Origin: Manganitrophus sp963718695
GTDB lineage: Bacteria > Nitrospirota > Nitrospiria > SBBL01 > Manganitrophaceae
Direction of reading: 5' to 3'
DNA length: 64,000 nt
Assembly (NCBI GenBank): GCA_963718695.1
Contig: OY970371.1
Span: 62,001-126,000 of the forward strand
Both the position numbers and the translations under genes were made by a program. This document shows positions 25,892 to 33,297 of this stretch, piece by piece. Below the pieces are notes generated by a model. It ran no database searches. It had not been told where the DNA came from and worked only from the letters and a program-made list of their open reading frames with translations. The first letter of the stretch is position 1. Every line of letters begins with the position of its first letter.

Positions 25892-27463
25892 GTGGAAGAG
25901 AATGAAATTTTAAAGCTGGCGGAGAGTCTCCATCCCCTTGAGCGGAAGGTCCTGCCCATTTTTCAGGGGCAAGAGCGCCTGGGTGAAGAAGAGATCCTTC
26001 GGAAGGAGCCTTCGCTGCAACCCTCCCAGCTGTCGATGGCGCTCGGATGGCTCCTTTCGAAAGAAGTGATCAAGGTGATTGATGAGCAGCGGCAGGAGCT
26101 GGTTTCATTGACCGAGGTCGGCCGGTCGTATGCCACGCAGAAGAACCCGGCGCTCCGAATGGCCGACGAGATCCGCTCGCGGGGCCAGGTTCCGATCCGG
26201 GAGCTTCAGCAGCGGACCGACATGGAGCCGGATGAGAAGAGCGGGGCGATCGGCGCCCTCAAGGAGACCGGCGCCGTTCGCGTCGTTCCCGGCGGACTGC
26301 TGGAGATTGCCGATCCCTCCAAGCTTGCAGAGTTCGAGCAACTTCAGGCAGTGATTGGGCGACTCTCTCAGACCTCCGAAGAGTCGGAGATGACGGCCCT
26401 CTCTTCTGAAGACCAAACGACGATTGCGGCCTATCATCGGAAGCGGGGGAAGTCGAAGGGGATTTTCCGGGTCAATGAGCGGATCACCCGGATTTATGCG
26501 CCGACGGAGCGTTTTGGCCCGCTCTACGAGCGGAGTCAGTCGGTGGGGGGGGCCGAAGAAGTCGGTACCCTCACCCCCGAAATGCTGAAGGAGGGGAGTT
26601 GGAGAGGGAAAAAATTCAGAAAATATAATATCCAGCTTCCCCCTCCCCGAATCGTCGGCGGCCGGAAGCATCCCTATCGAAGCTTCCTCGATCAGGTCAA
26701 ACAGAAGTTCATCTCGATGGGGTTCGAAGAGATGCGCGGCCCGCTGGTGGAGAGCGAGTTCTGGGACATGGACGCCCTCTACATGCCGCAGTTCCATCCG
26801 GCGCGGGAGATCCACGACGTCTACTTTGTTGAAGGGATCGACAAAGGGATTCCCGAGAAGGTGGTCGCGCGGGTGGCCGATGCTCATCGAAACGGCGGGG
26901 AGACCGGCTCGCGCGGCTGGCGTTATCCCTTCGATGTGCAGCGGACCCGGCGATTGGTCCTCCGGAGCCAGGGAACGGCGGTGTCGGCCCGGACGCTGGG
27001 GGGGAACCCCAAAATTCCCGGAAAGTACTTTTCCATTGCACGCTGTTTCCGGTACGATCAGGTCGATGCGACCCACGCCCCCGACTTCTTTCAGGTGGAG
27101 GGGATCGTCCTTGGACAGGAGATTCATTTCCGCACCCTGCTCGGGCTGCTCACCCTTTTTGCGAAAGAGGTGGCGCGGGCGGAGGAGATCAAGTTTCTCC
27201 CGGCCTACTTCCCCTTCACCGAACCGTCGGTCGAAATGCATGTCCGGCATCCGAAGCTCGGCTGGATGGAGTTGGGCGGGGCGGGACTTTTCCGTCCGGA
27301 GGTAACGAACCCGCTGGGGGTCGACGTTCCGGTGATTGCCTGGGGGCTCGGGTTGGATCGGATGGCGATGGTGGCGCTGGGGATCTCCGATATTCGGGAT
27401 CTCTTCTCGCCCGACCTTGGATTGATCCGCGAAAAACGAACGGTACAGGAAGGACTGGGTTAG
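25892..27463 (+). CDS. pheS: phenylalanyl-tRNA synthetase alpha subunit, archaeal/eukaryotic type
   Basis: A 523-residue protein, far longer than the usual bacterial PheS (about 340). Residues about 1-150 are winged-helix-like N-terminal segments (LEEILRKEPS-type helices, EVGRSYA) as in archaeal/eukaryotic alpha subunits. The class II core follows: MGFEEMRGPLVESEFWDMDA, FFQVEGIVLG and WMELGGAGLFRPEV, with GLGLDRMAMVALG as motif 3. The GTG at 25892 has AAGGGTG upstream. It pairs with an equally archaeal-like PheT five bases downstream, so the enzyme as a whole appears to be the non-bacterial form. Confidence 0.95.
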   Translation: MEENEILKLAESLHPLERKVLPIFQGQERLGEEEILRKEPSLQPSQLSMALGWLLSKEVIKVIDEQRQELVSLTEVGRSYATQKNPALRMADEIRSRGQVPIRELQQRTDMEPDEKSGAIGALKETGAVRVVPGGLLEIADPSKLAEFEQLQAVIGRLSQTSEESEMTALSSEDQTTIAAYHRKRGKSKGIFRVNERITRIYAPTERFGPLYERSQSVGGAEEVGTLTPEMLKEGSWRGKKFRKYNIQLPPPRIVGGRKHPYRSFLDQVKQKFISMGFEEMRGPLVESEFWDMDALYMPQFHPAREIHDVYFVEGIDKGIPEKVVARVADAHRNGGETGSRGWRYPFDVQRTRRLVLRSQGTAVSARTLGGNPKIPGKYFSIARCFRYDQVDATHAPDFFQVEGIVLGQEIHFRTLLGLLTLFAKEVARAEEIKFLPAYFPFTEPSVEMHVRHPKLGWMELGGAGLFRPEVTNPLGVDVPVIAWGLGLDRMAMVALGISDIRDLFSPDLGLIREKRTVQEGLG

Positions 27464-27468
27464 ACGCG

Positions 27469-29187
27469 ATGCCGACGATTGAGATCAAAATCAGCGATTT
27501 TGAATCGCTCCTGGGAAAAGGAAAGATCAGCGAGGCCGAACTTGAATCGCTCCTGGAGTATGTGAAGGGGGAGGTGAAGGATTTTCTTCCCAAGGAAGAT
27601 ACCGCCAAGATCGAGTTGAACGACAGCAACCGGCCTGATCTCTGGTGTTCGGAGGGAATCGCGCGCCAGGTCCTCCTGATCGAATCGAAGCGGAAGAACC
27701 ATCCATTCTTTACCGATCGGAAGGGGACTTCGGATCGAAAGGTGATGGTGGCGAAGGAATTAAAGTCAATCCGCCCCTATTTGGCGGCTTGTGTCGCACG
27801 GGGGATGCGGGTGACCGATCCGATCCTGGTTCAGCTCATCCAAACTCAGGAGAAGCTGGCGGAGATCTTTGGGCGAAAGCGCCAGACCGTCTCGATCGGC
27901 CTCTATCGGCTTCCGAAGATTGTCTTCCCGGTCCGGTACGAAGTCGCCGATCCGGTGAAAACCCGCTTCACGCCGCTCGGCTTCGATCAACCGATGAGCC
28001 TTGCCGAAATCCTCACACGCCATCCGAAAGGAGTGGCCTACGCCCACACGTTGAAGGGGGCCGATCGTTATCCGATCTTGATCGATGCGAAAGAGCAGAT
28101 TCTCTCCTTTCCGCCGATTATTAACAGCCGGGAGATCGGAGAGGTCCAGGTGGGGGATTCCGAGCTTTTTGTCGAAGTGACCGGCCATGATTTGCGGATG
28201 GTGTTGCTGGCGCTGAATATCTTTGCCGCCAATCTTTCCGACCGCGGGGCGACGATCGAGCCGGTCACCGTCCAGTTCCCGGAGGAGACCGAGTTCGGCA
28301 GGGAGATCGTGATGCCGCTCGATTTCTCCGCTCCCTTGGAGGTGACCCTCGACGATTTCAACCAGGTGCTCGGGGAGAAGGTGACAAGAGAAGAGGTCAC
28401 CTCTCTTCTGTCGCGCTACGGTTACACCCTCTCCGGAGAAGGGAAACCGTTCCGGGTGACCGCCCCGCCGTATCGGGACGACATGATGCACCCGATCGAT
28501 GTGATCGAAGATTTCGTGATCAGCCGCGGCATTGCGCATTTTGAGCCGGAGATGCCGTCCACCTTCACCGTCGGATCGCTTTCGCCGCTGGAGCGGCTCT
28601 CCGACCGCCTTCGGGAGGAGATGGTCGGGTTGGGCCTTCAGGAGGTCTTCTCGAATGTGTTGGGTTCCGGCCAGGAATTCGTGGAGCGGATGCGGGTCGA
28701 GCAGGTAGGGAAAGAGCGGCCGGAAGGGCGTCTGATCGAGATCAAAAATCCGATGACGGAGCGCTTCTCCATCTTGCGACCCTGGCTTCTGCCGTCGCTG
28801 CTCCGAGTGGAGAACGCCAGCTCCAAGGCTTTTTATCCTCACCGGATTTTCGAAGTCGGTGAAGTGGCGCGATTTACAGTGTCGGGAGAAGAGACGGAGA
28901 CCCGTGTTCATCTGGCGGCGTTGATTGCGCATCCGACCGCCAACTTTTCGGAGCTACATGCCGTGCTGGAGGCGTTTTTTTACAACCTCTCCGTCCGCTA
29001 TCGATTGGAAGCGATTTCTCACCCGTCCTTCATCGAAGGACGGGCCGGAGCGATTTTCGTCGGGGAGCGGGAGACCGGAATGATCGGCGAGATCGATCCG
29101 GAGGTCCTGACCCGGTGGCAGATCGGACTGCCGGCGGCGGCCTTTGAGATCGACATCGAATCTCTAGAACAAAATAAAAAGGGATGA
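27469..29187 (+). CDS. pheT: phenylalanyl-tRNA synthetase beta subunit, archaeal/eukaryotic type
   Basis: A 572-residue protein, against about 800 for the standard bacterial PheT. The N-terminal tRNA-binding EMAP-like domain and the C-terminal anticodon-binding domain of bacterial forms are absent. The N-terminus, PTIEIKISDFESLLGK, and NDSNRPDLWCSEGIARQ match archaeal-type beta subunits; B3/B4-, B5- and catalytic-like core segments follow (EDFVISRGI, GLQEVFSNVL). It completes the alpha2beta2 enzyme with the upstream gene and runs convergently into rplT. Confidence 0.95.
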   Translation: MPTIEIKISDFESLLGKGKISEAELESLLEYVKGEVKDFLPKEDTAKIELNDSNRPDLWCSEGIARQVLLIESKRKNHPFFTDRKGTSDRKVMVAKELKSIRPYLAACVARGMRVTDPILVQLIQTQEKLAEIFGRKRQTVSIGLYRLPKIVFPVRYEVADPVKTRFTPLGFDQPMSLAEILTRHPKGVAYAHTLKGADRYPILIDAKEQILSFPPIINSREIGEVQVGDSELFVEVTGHDLRMVLLALNIFAANLSDRGATIEPVTVQFPEETEFGREIVMPLDFSAPLEVTLDDFNQVLGEKVTREEVTSLLSRYGYTLSGEGKPFRVTAPPYRDDMMHPIDVIEDFVISRGIAHFEPEMPSTFTVGSLSPLERLSDRLREEMVGLGLQEVFSNVLGSGQEFVERMRVEQVGKERPEGRLIEIKNPMTERFSILRPWLLPSLLRVENASSKAFYPHRIFEVGEVARFTVSGEETETRVHLAALIAHPTANFSELHAVLEAFFYNLSVRYRLEAISHPSFIEGRAGAIFVGERETGMIGEIDPEVLTRWQIGLPAAAFEIDIESLEQNKKG

Positions 29188-29213
29188 TGGAACGACCGAT
29201 CCATCACCCCTTC
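29178..29213. terminator. weak hairpin between convergent pheT and rplT
   Basis: GGGATGATGGA pairs imperfectly with TCCATCACCCC around the pheT stop, with A-rich and T-containing flanks. It could end transcripts from both sides. Confidence 0.4.
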
Positions 29214-29242
29214 CCTTCAAAATCTTTATCCTGAGATCCTCT

Positions 29243-29602
29243 TTATCCTTTGATCTTTGCCTGTACCGTTGCGAGGATCCGGCTAAAGCCGGTTGCATCG
29301 TGAACCGCCATTTCGGCGAGGATCTTTCGATTCAGCAAGATCCCTGCTTTCCGCAAGCCCTCCATAAAGCGGCTGTAGGTCATCCCCTCGCCCCGCACGG
29401 CGGCGTTGATGCGTGCAATCCAAAGGGCTCTGAAATCACGTTTTTTCGCTCGCCGGTCTCGGTAAGCATAAACAAGCGACTTGTCGACGGCTTCTGTGGC
29501 GCTTCGGTACATGCGGCTCTTGCCGCCGTAGTAGCCTTTCGCCATCTTGAGCCGATCGTTCCGGCGTTGTCGGGTTTTGGGACCCCCTTTTGCTCTGGGC
29601 AT
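29243..29602 (-). CDS. rplT: 50S ribosomal protein L20 (bL20)
   Basis: A 119-residue basic protein with the L20 signature MPRAKGGPKTRQRRNDRLKM, a helical RNA-binding N-terminus, and DFRALWIARINAAVR in the middle. Normal length. L20 is an early assembly protein of the large subunit and, in enterobacteria, represses its own operon. It lies 36 bases downstream of rpmI in the conserved infC-rpmI-rplT order. Confidence 0.98.
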   Translation of the reverse strand: MPRAKGGPKTRQRRNDRLKMAKGYYGGKSRMYRSATEAVDKSLVYAYRDRRAKKRDFRALWIARINAAVRGEGMTYSRFMEGLRKAGILLNRKILAEMAVHDATGFSRILATVQAKIKG

Positions 29603-29638
29603 TTTATAACTCCTTCTGTTCTGATTTTCTAGGTGAAA

Positions 29639-29842
29639 CTAATTTCCGTATGGGAGCAGTCGCGCGATGGCGGAGACCTCTCCGGAGTGAACGGGAGCAT
29701 CCCCTCCCAGGCCCCGCTTCCGCTTGGCCGCCTTATGGGTGAGCAGATGCCGCTTTCCCGCCTGCTTCCGCATAATTTTGCCGGTCCCGGTGATCTTAAA
29801 ACGTTTGGCTGCGCCCCGATGTGTCTTTAATTTGGTTCTCAT
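29639..29842 (-). CDS. rpmI: 50S ribosomal protein L35 (bL35)
   Basis: A 67-residue very basic protein beginning MRTKLKTHRGAAKRFKITG and containing KRHLLTHKAAKRKR, the L35 signature. The ATG overlaps the infC stop as ATGA, and AAAGGAGA lies just upstream within infC, so translation is coupled. Confidence 0.98.
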   Translation of the reverse strand: MRTKLKTHRGAAKRFKITGTGKIMRKQAGKRHLLTHKAAKRKRGLGGDAPVHSGEVSAIARLLPYGN

Positions 29843-30363
29843 TTCGTCTCCTTTGTTAATTTGGGAACCAAGAGCATCACCATGCTGTTCCCCTCCATCC
29901 TCGGGGGATTTTCCGGTGCCCCCACATCCTGGAGTTGCTGTAGGATCTGGGCCATGATCTCCCGTCCCTTTTGCTGATACGCCATTTCCCTTCCTCGAAA
30001 CATCAGTGTGGTCTTCACCTTGTTGCCCGAGGAGAGAAAGTCTCTGGCATGTTTTATTTTGAAGTCGAGGTCATGCTCCCCGGTGAAGAGCCTAAACTTC
30101 ACCTCTTTGACGTGGGTTCCTTTTTGGTTCAGTTTCGCGGCATGATCTTTTTTACTCTGTTCATACTTGTACTTGCCGAAGTCCATGATTCGGCAGACGG
30201 GCGGCGCGGAAGTGGGGGCGACTTCGACCAAATCGAGTCCGTACTCTTCCGCCTTCTTGGTGGCATCCCGGGATGACATGATTCCCAGCTGTTCTCCCTC
30301 AGGACCGATCACCCGAACTTCTCTTGCCCGGATTTCTAAATTGACCCTTAATTTTGCTACGAT
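29839..30363 (-). CDS. infC: translation initiation factor IF-3, probable AUC start
   Basis: IF-3 binds the 30S subunit and proofreads start-codon selection. The frame encodes the N-domain (RVNLEIRAREVRVIGPEGEQ), linker and C-domain (HVKEVKFRLFTGEHDL, KVKTTLMFRGREM). The first standard start (GTG at 30312) would cut off the first strand and RVN motif. The conserved N-terminus continues upstream to an ATC codon at 30361-30363, which has GGAGG five bases ahead. This gives 174 residues, the family norm. Non-AUG starts (AUU/AUC) are the known basis of IF-3 autoregulation, so I take ATC as the start. Confidence 0.9.
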   Translation of the reverse strand: MVAKLRVNLEIRAREVRVIGPEGEQLGIMSSRDATKKAEEYGLDLVEVAPTSAPPVCRIMDFGKYKYEQSKKDHAAKLNQKGTHVKEVKFRLFTGEHDLDFKIKHARDFLSSGNKVKTTLMFRGREMAYQQKGREIMAQILQQLQDVGAPENPPRMEGNSMVMLLVPKLTKETK

Positions 30364-30396
30364 AGAAGCCTCCGTTATTATTCGTTTGGTCGCCGC

Positions 30397-30422
30397 AGGG
30401 GCGTCTTGAAATACGCCCCTAC
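30397..30422. repeat. GTAGGGGCGT hairpin repeat at the thrS stop
   Basis: AGGGGCGT and ACGCCCCT face each other across an eight-base loop in the 55-base thrS-infC gap. On the minus strand the element reads GTAGGGGCGT and supplies the TAG stop of thrS. Confidence 0.7.
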
Positions 30423-32326
30423 GTGGTTCGGGTTGTGATCTCTTCCAAAATTTTTTTCTGAAAAGCTTCCAACGTCATGGTCGCGCTTTCTCCGGCGCGA
30501 TTTCGGACGGCAAGGGTTTGATCGGCCGCTTCCCGATCACCGACCACCAGCATATACGGGACCTTCATCAGCTGCGCTTCGCGGATCTTCAATCCGATTT
30601 TCTCGTTCCGATCATCCATCTCACTCCGGATACCGGCTTCCCGGAGCTGTTGCTGGATCTGGCCGGCATAGTCCCGCTGCCGTTCGGTGATCGGAAGGAT
30701 CTTTGCCTGAATCGGAGAAAGCCAGGTCGGAAAGGCCCCTGCATAGTGTTCAATGAGGACGCCGAAGAAGCGCTCGATCGATCCCATCAGGGCCCGGTGG
30801 ATCATGATCGGCTGGTGCTCTTTTCCATCTTCCCCGCGATAGGTGATGCCGAATCGTTCGGGGAGATTAAAGTCCACTTGGATGGTGGTACATTGCCACG
30901 ATCGTCCGAGGACATCTTTAATCTTCATGTCGATCTTGGGGCCATAGAAGACCCCTTCTCCCGGGTCGATCTGATAAGCCAGGCCCTTCTGCTTCAACGC
31001 ACTCTCCAGCGCCGCGGTCGCTTGCTCCCATCGTTCCGGGCTTCCGACGAATTTCTCGGGCCGGGTCGAAAGATAAATATCATAGCTCTCAAAGCCAAAG
31101 GTCTTCAAGACAAATGTGGTGAAGTCGAGGACTTTTAAGATCTCCGATTCGATTTGGTCGGGACGGCAGAAGAGATGGGCGTCATCTTGTGTAAAACCGC
31201 GCACCCGCAGCAGCCCATGCAAAACCCCGGAGCGCTCGTACCGATATACGGTCCCCAACTCGGCCCATCGAAAAGGAAGCTCGCGGTAGCTGCGAAGATG
31301 CGATTTGTAGATCATGATGTGAAAGGGACAGTTCATCGGCTTGAGCTCGAACGGCATCCCGTCGATATCCATCGGCGCGTACATGTTCTCTTTATAAAAC
31401 TGAAGATGGCCGCTCTGTTTCCAGAGATCAAGTCGGGCGATATGAGGCGAATAGACCAACTCGTAACCCGATTTGACGTGGGTTTCTCGCCAGAAATCTT
31501 CCAGCGTTTTTCGAATGATCGCCCCCTTCGGGTGCCAGAGCACCAACCCGGGGCCGATCTCGTCGGAGAACGAGAAGAGGTCGAGCTCTTTGCCGAGCTT
31601 CCGATGGTCTCGCTTTTTGATTTCTTCCAGCTTCTTCAGATGGGCGTCGAGCTCTTCTTTTTTAGCAAACGACGTCCCATAGATCCGCTGGAGCATTTTG
31701 TTCTTTTCGCTGCCGCGCCAGTAGGCCCCGGCGCTGGAGATCAGCTTAAATGCCTTTACCTTTCCGGTGGAGGGGACATGCGGACCCATGCAAAGATCGA
31801 TGAAGTCTCCCTGGCGATAAGCCGAGATCGGGGGCTCGATCTCCTCGATCAGCTCTACCTTGTATGACTCGCCCCGCTCCTCAAAGAGCCGGACCGCCTC
31901 TTCTTTCGAGAGCTCCATCCGAAAAATCCGGAGATCGCGTTTCGTGATCTCCACCATCTTCGCTTCGATTTTCTCAAGGTCTTCCGGGGTGAAGGGGCGC
32001 TCGAAATCAAAATCGTAATAAAAACCGTCTTCGATGGGGGGGCCGATCGTCATCTTGGCTGTCGGGAAGAGTTCTTTTACCGCCTGCGCCATCAGATGAG
32101 CGGAACTATGGCGGTAGACCTCTTTCCCCTCCGGCGAATCGAAGGTCAGGAAGTCGATTTCCCCATCGCTCTCAACCGTTGCAGAGAGATCCCGCGGCTG
32201 ACCGTTCACACGAACGGCAATGACCTCTTTGAGTTTTCCGAGCGATTTGACCAGATCAAAAAAGGTGGTTCCGAGAGGGACCTTTTTCTCAGTTTGGTTT
32301 TCTAAACGAAGTGTTGCTTCAGCCAT
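30419..32326 (-). CDS. thrS: threonyl-tRNA synthetase
   Basis: A 635-residue class II synthetase with the full bacterial layout: TGS domain (about 1-65), editing domain with the HSSAHL motif near residue 74, catalytic core and anticodon-binding domain. The zinc site includes Cys in MNCPFHIM; motif 2 is in RYERSGVLHGLLRVRGFTQ. It lies upstream of infC-rpmI-rplT, the common bacterial order. Its stop codon is formed by a palindromic repeat. Confidence 0.98.
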   Translation of the reverse strand: MAEATLRLENQTEKKVPLGTTFFDLVKSLGKLKEVIAVRVNGQPRDLSATVESDGEIDFLTFDSPEGKEVYRHSSAHLMAQAVKELFPTAKMTIGPPIEDGFYYDFDFERPFTPEDLEKIEAKMVEITKRDLRIFRMELSKEEAVRLFEERGESYKVELIEEIEPPISAYRQGDFIDLCMGPHVPSTGKVKAFKLISSAGAYWRGSEKNKMLQRIYGTSFAKKEELDAHLKKLEEIKKRDHRKLGKELDLFSFSDEIGPGLVLWHPKGAIIRKTLEDFWRETHVKSGYELVYSPHIARLDLWKQSGHLQFYKENMYAPMDIDGMPFELKPMNCPFHIMIYKSHLRSYRELPFRWAELGTVYRYERSGVLHGLLRVRGFTQDDAHLFCRPDQIESEILKVLDFTTFVLKTFGFESYDIYLSTRPEKFVGSPERWEQATAALESALKQKGLAYQIDPGEGVFYGPKIDMKIKDVLGRSWQCTTIQVDFNLPERFGITYRGEDGKEHQPIMIHRALMGSIERFFGVLIEHYAGAFPTWLSPIQAKILPITERQRDYAGQIQQQLREAGIRSEMDDRNEKIGLKIREAQLMKVPYMLVVGDREAADQTLAVRNRAGESATMTLEAFQKKILEEITTRTT

Positions 32327-32346
32327 CTAAACACATCTCTAAAAGT

Positions 32347-32391
32347 AAAAAACAAATAAAAGGCATCCGCATTGAAAGATGCCTTTTATTT
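32347..32391 (-). terminator. rho-independent terminator of tRNA-Val
   Basis: On the minus strand a 14-bp stem, AAATAAAAGGCATC facing GATGCCTTTTATTT with a ten-base loop, is followed by GTTTTTT, about 50 bases after the tRNA. It separates the tRNA transcript from thrS. Confidence 0.85.
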
Positions 32392-32442
32392 GCAAAGGAG
32401 TCGGTCTTTCGAATGGAGGCAGTAAAACCGAAAGGCCAGAAG

Positions 32443-32517
32443 TGGTAGGCACGGGCGGTTTTGAACCGCCGACCTCTTGCGTGTCAAGCAAGCGCTCTCC
32501 CCCTGAGCTACGCGCCT
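32443..32517 (-). tRNA. tRNA-Val (GAC)
   Basis: A 75-nt tRNA with encoded CCA. The acceptor stem AGGCGCG pairs with CGTGCCT (one G-U), the anticodon loop is TTGACAC on stem CTTGC/GCAAG, and GGTTCAA is in the T-loop. Anticodon GAC reads GUC/GUU valine codons. Confidence 0.96.
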
Positions 32518-32538
32518 ATCTAGATAAAATTTTCCCTA

Positions 32539-32567
32539 ATCCTATAGAAATGAGGTCAGATTGTCAA
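32539..32567 (-). promoter_or_regulatory. promoter of tRNA-Val
   Basis: A perfect TTGACA, a 17-base spacer and TAGGAT on the minus strand, with the -10 about 22 bases before the tRNA 5' end. It is the same architecture as the initiator tRNA promoter at 18831. Confidence 0.8.
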
Positions 32568-32638
32568 GTGAAAAGGGGGAGTTCGGAGAGACCGGCCCGT
32601 TTGAAATAAGCCGAAGCCGGGCCATTTCGATCGTTCCG

Positions 32639-33220
32639 TTACTTTTTCTTCGTCACCGAGATTTTGAGCTCCTTCATCTTTTTTCGAAGGGTATTCCGGT
32701 TCATCCCAAGGAGAAGGGCCGCCTGAATCTGGTTTCCATTGGTCTCTTTGAGGGCCAAGGTGATGAGAGGCTTTTCAAACTCTTGAATCAGCAAGCTATA
32801 GAGGTTCTTGACCTCGCACTTTTTAATTTTTCCGACGAAGTCGGCCAGTTTTTTCTCCACCAGCTCGGCCAGGTTGGGCTCGTGCCCATTGACCTTTTCG
32901 AAGGAGTGATCCCGATGATTGATCGTTTTGGAATGAAGGCTGACGGCGGTCTCCCGGATCTGCCGCATTGTTTTCTTCAACAACGGGGTAGGAGCCAGGA
33001 TGGCATAAAATTCCTGCCCCTCTTTTCTTAATTTTTCAAGCGCTTTGATCTCTCGGTCCCAGTCTCCCTCTGTATCGATGATGATCAGAGGGTGGCCGGT
33101 TTTGGAGTGGGACTTCGCTAAACTGGGAGAGATTCCTGTGGTGACGCTTTTCCCAAGTTCTTTTTGAAAAAGCGCAAGAAGCTCTTCATCTTTGTGGACG
33201 AGGAGAATATCAGGGGCCAT
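32639..33220 (-). CDS. receiver-like protein with Fis-type HTH
   Basis: A 193-residue protein. Residues about 1-110 resemble a degenerate response-regulator receiver (DILLVHKDEELLALFQ, then HPLIIIDTEGD, where a phospho-acceptor Asp could sit). Residues about 140-190 are a Fis/NtrC-type DNA-binding domain (LALKETNGNQIQAALLLGMN, RNTLRKKMKEL). There is no AAA+ sigma54-activation module, so it is not a full NtrC-type activator. It lies just downstream of clpB in the same direction; regulated genes are unknown. Confidence 0.75.
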   Translation of the reverse strand: MAPDILLVHKDEELLALFQKELGKSVTTGISPSLAKSHSKTGHPLIIIDTEGDWDREIKALEKLRKEGQEFYAILAPTPLLKKTMRQIRETAVSLHSKTINHRDHSFEKVNGHEPNLAELVEKKLADFVGKIKKCEVKNLYSLLIQEFEKPLITLALKETNGNQIQAALLLGMNRNTLRKKMKELKISVTKKK

Positions 33221-33297
33221 GGGGTGCTCCGCGTGGGGGATTGAGGCATGCTGGGATGGTTCGGTGCGAAAGTGCCCCCCCTGTCTACCACAGCCCT

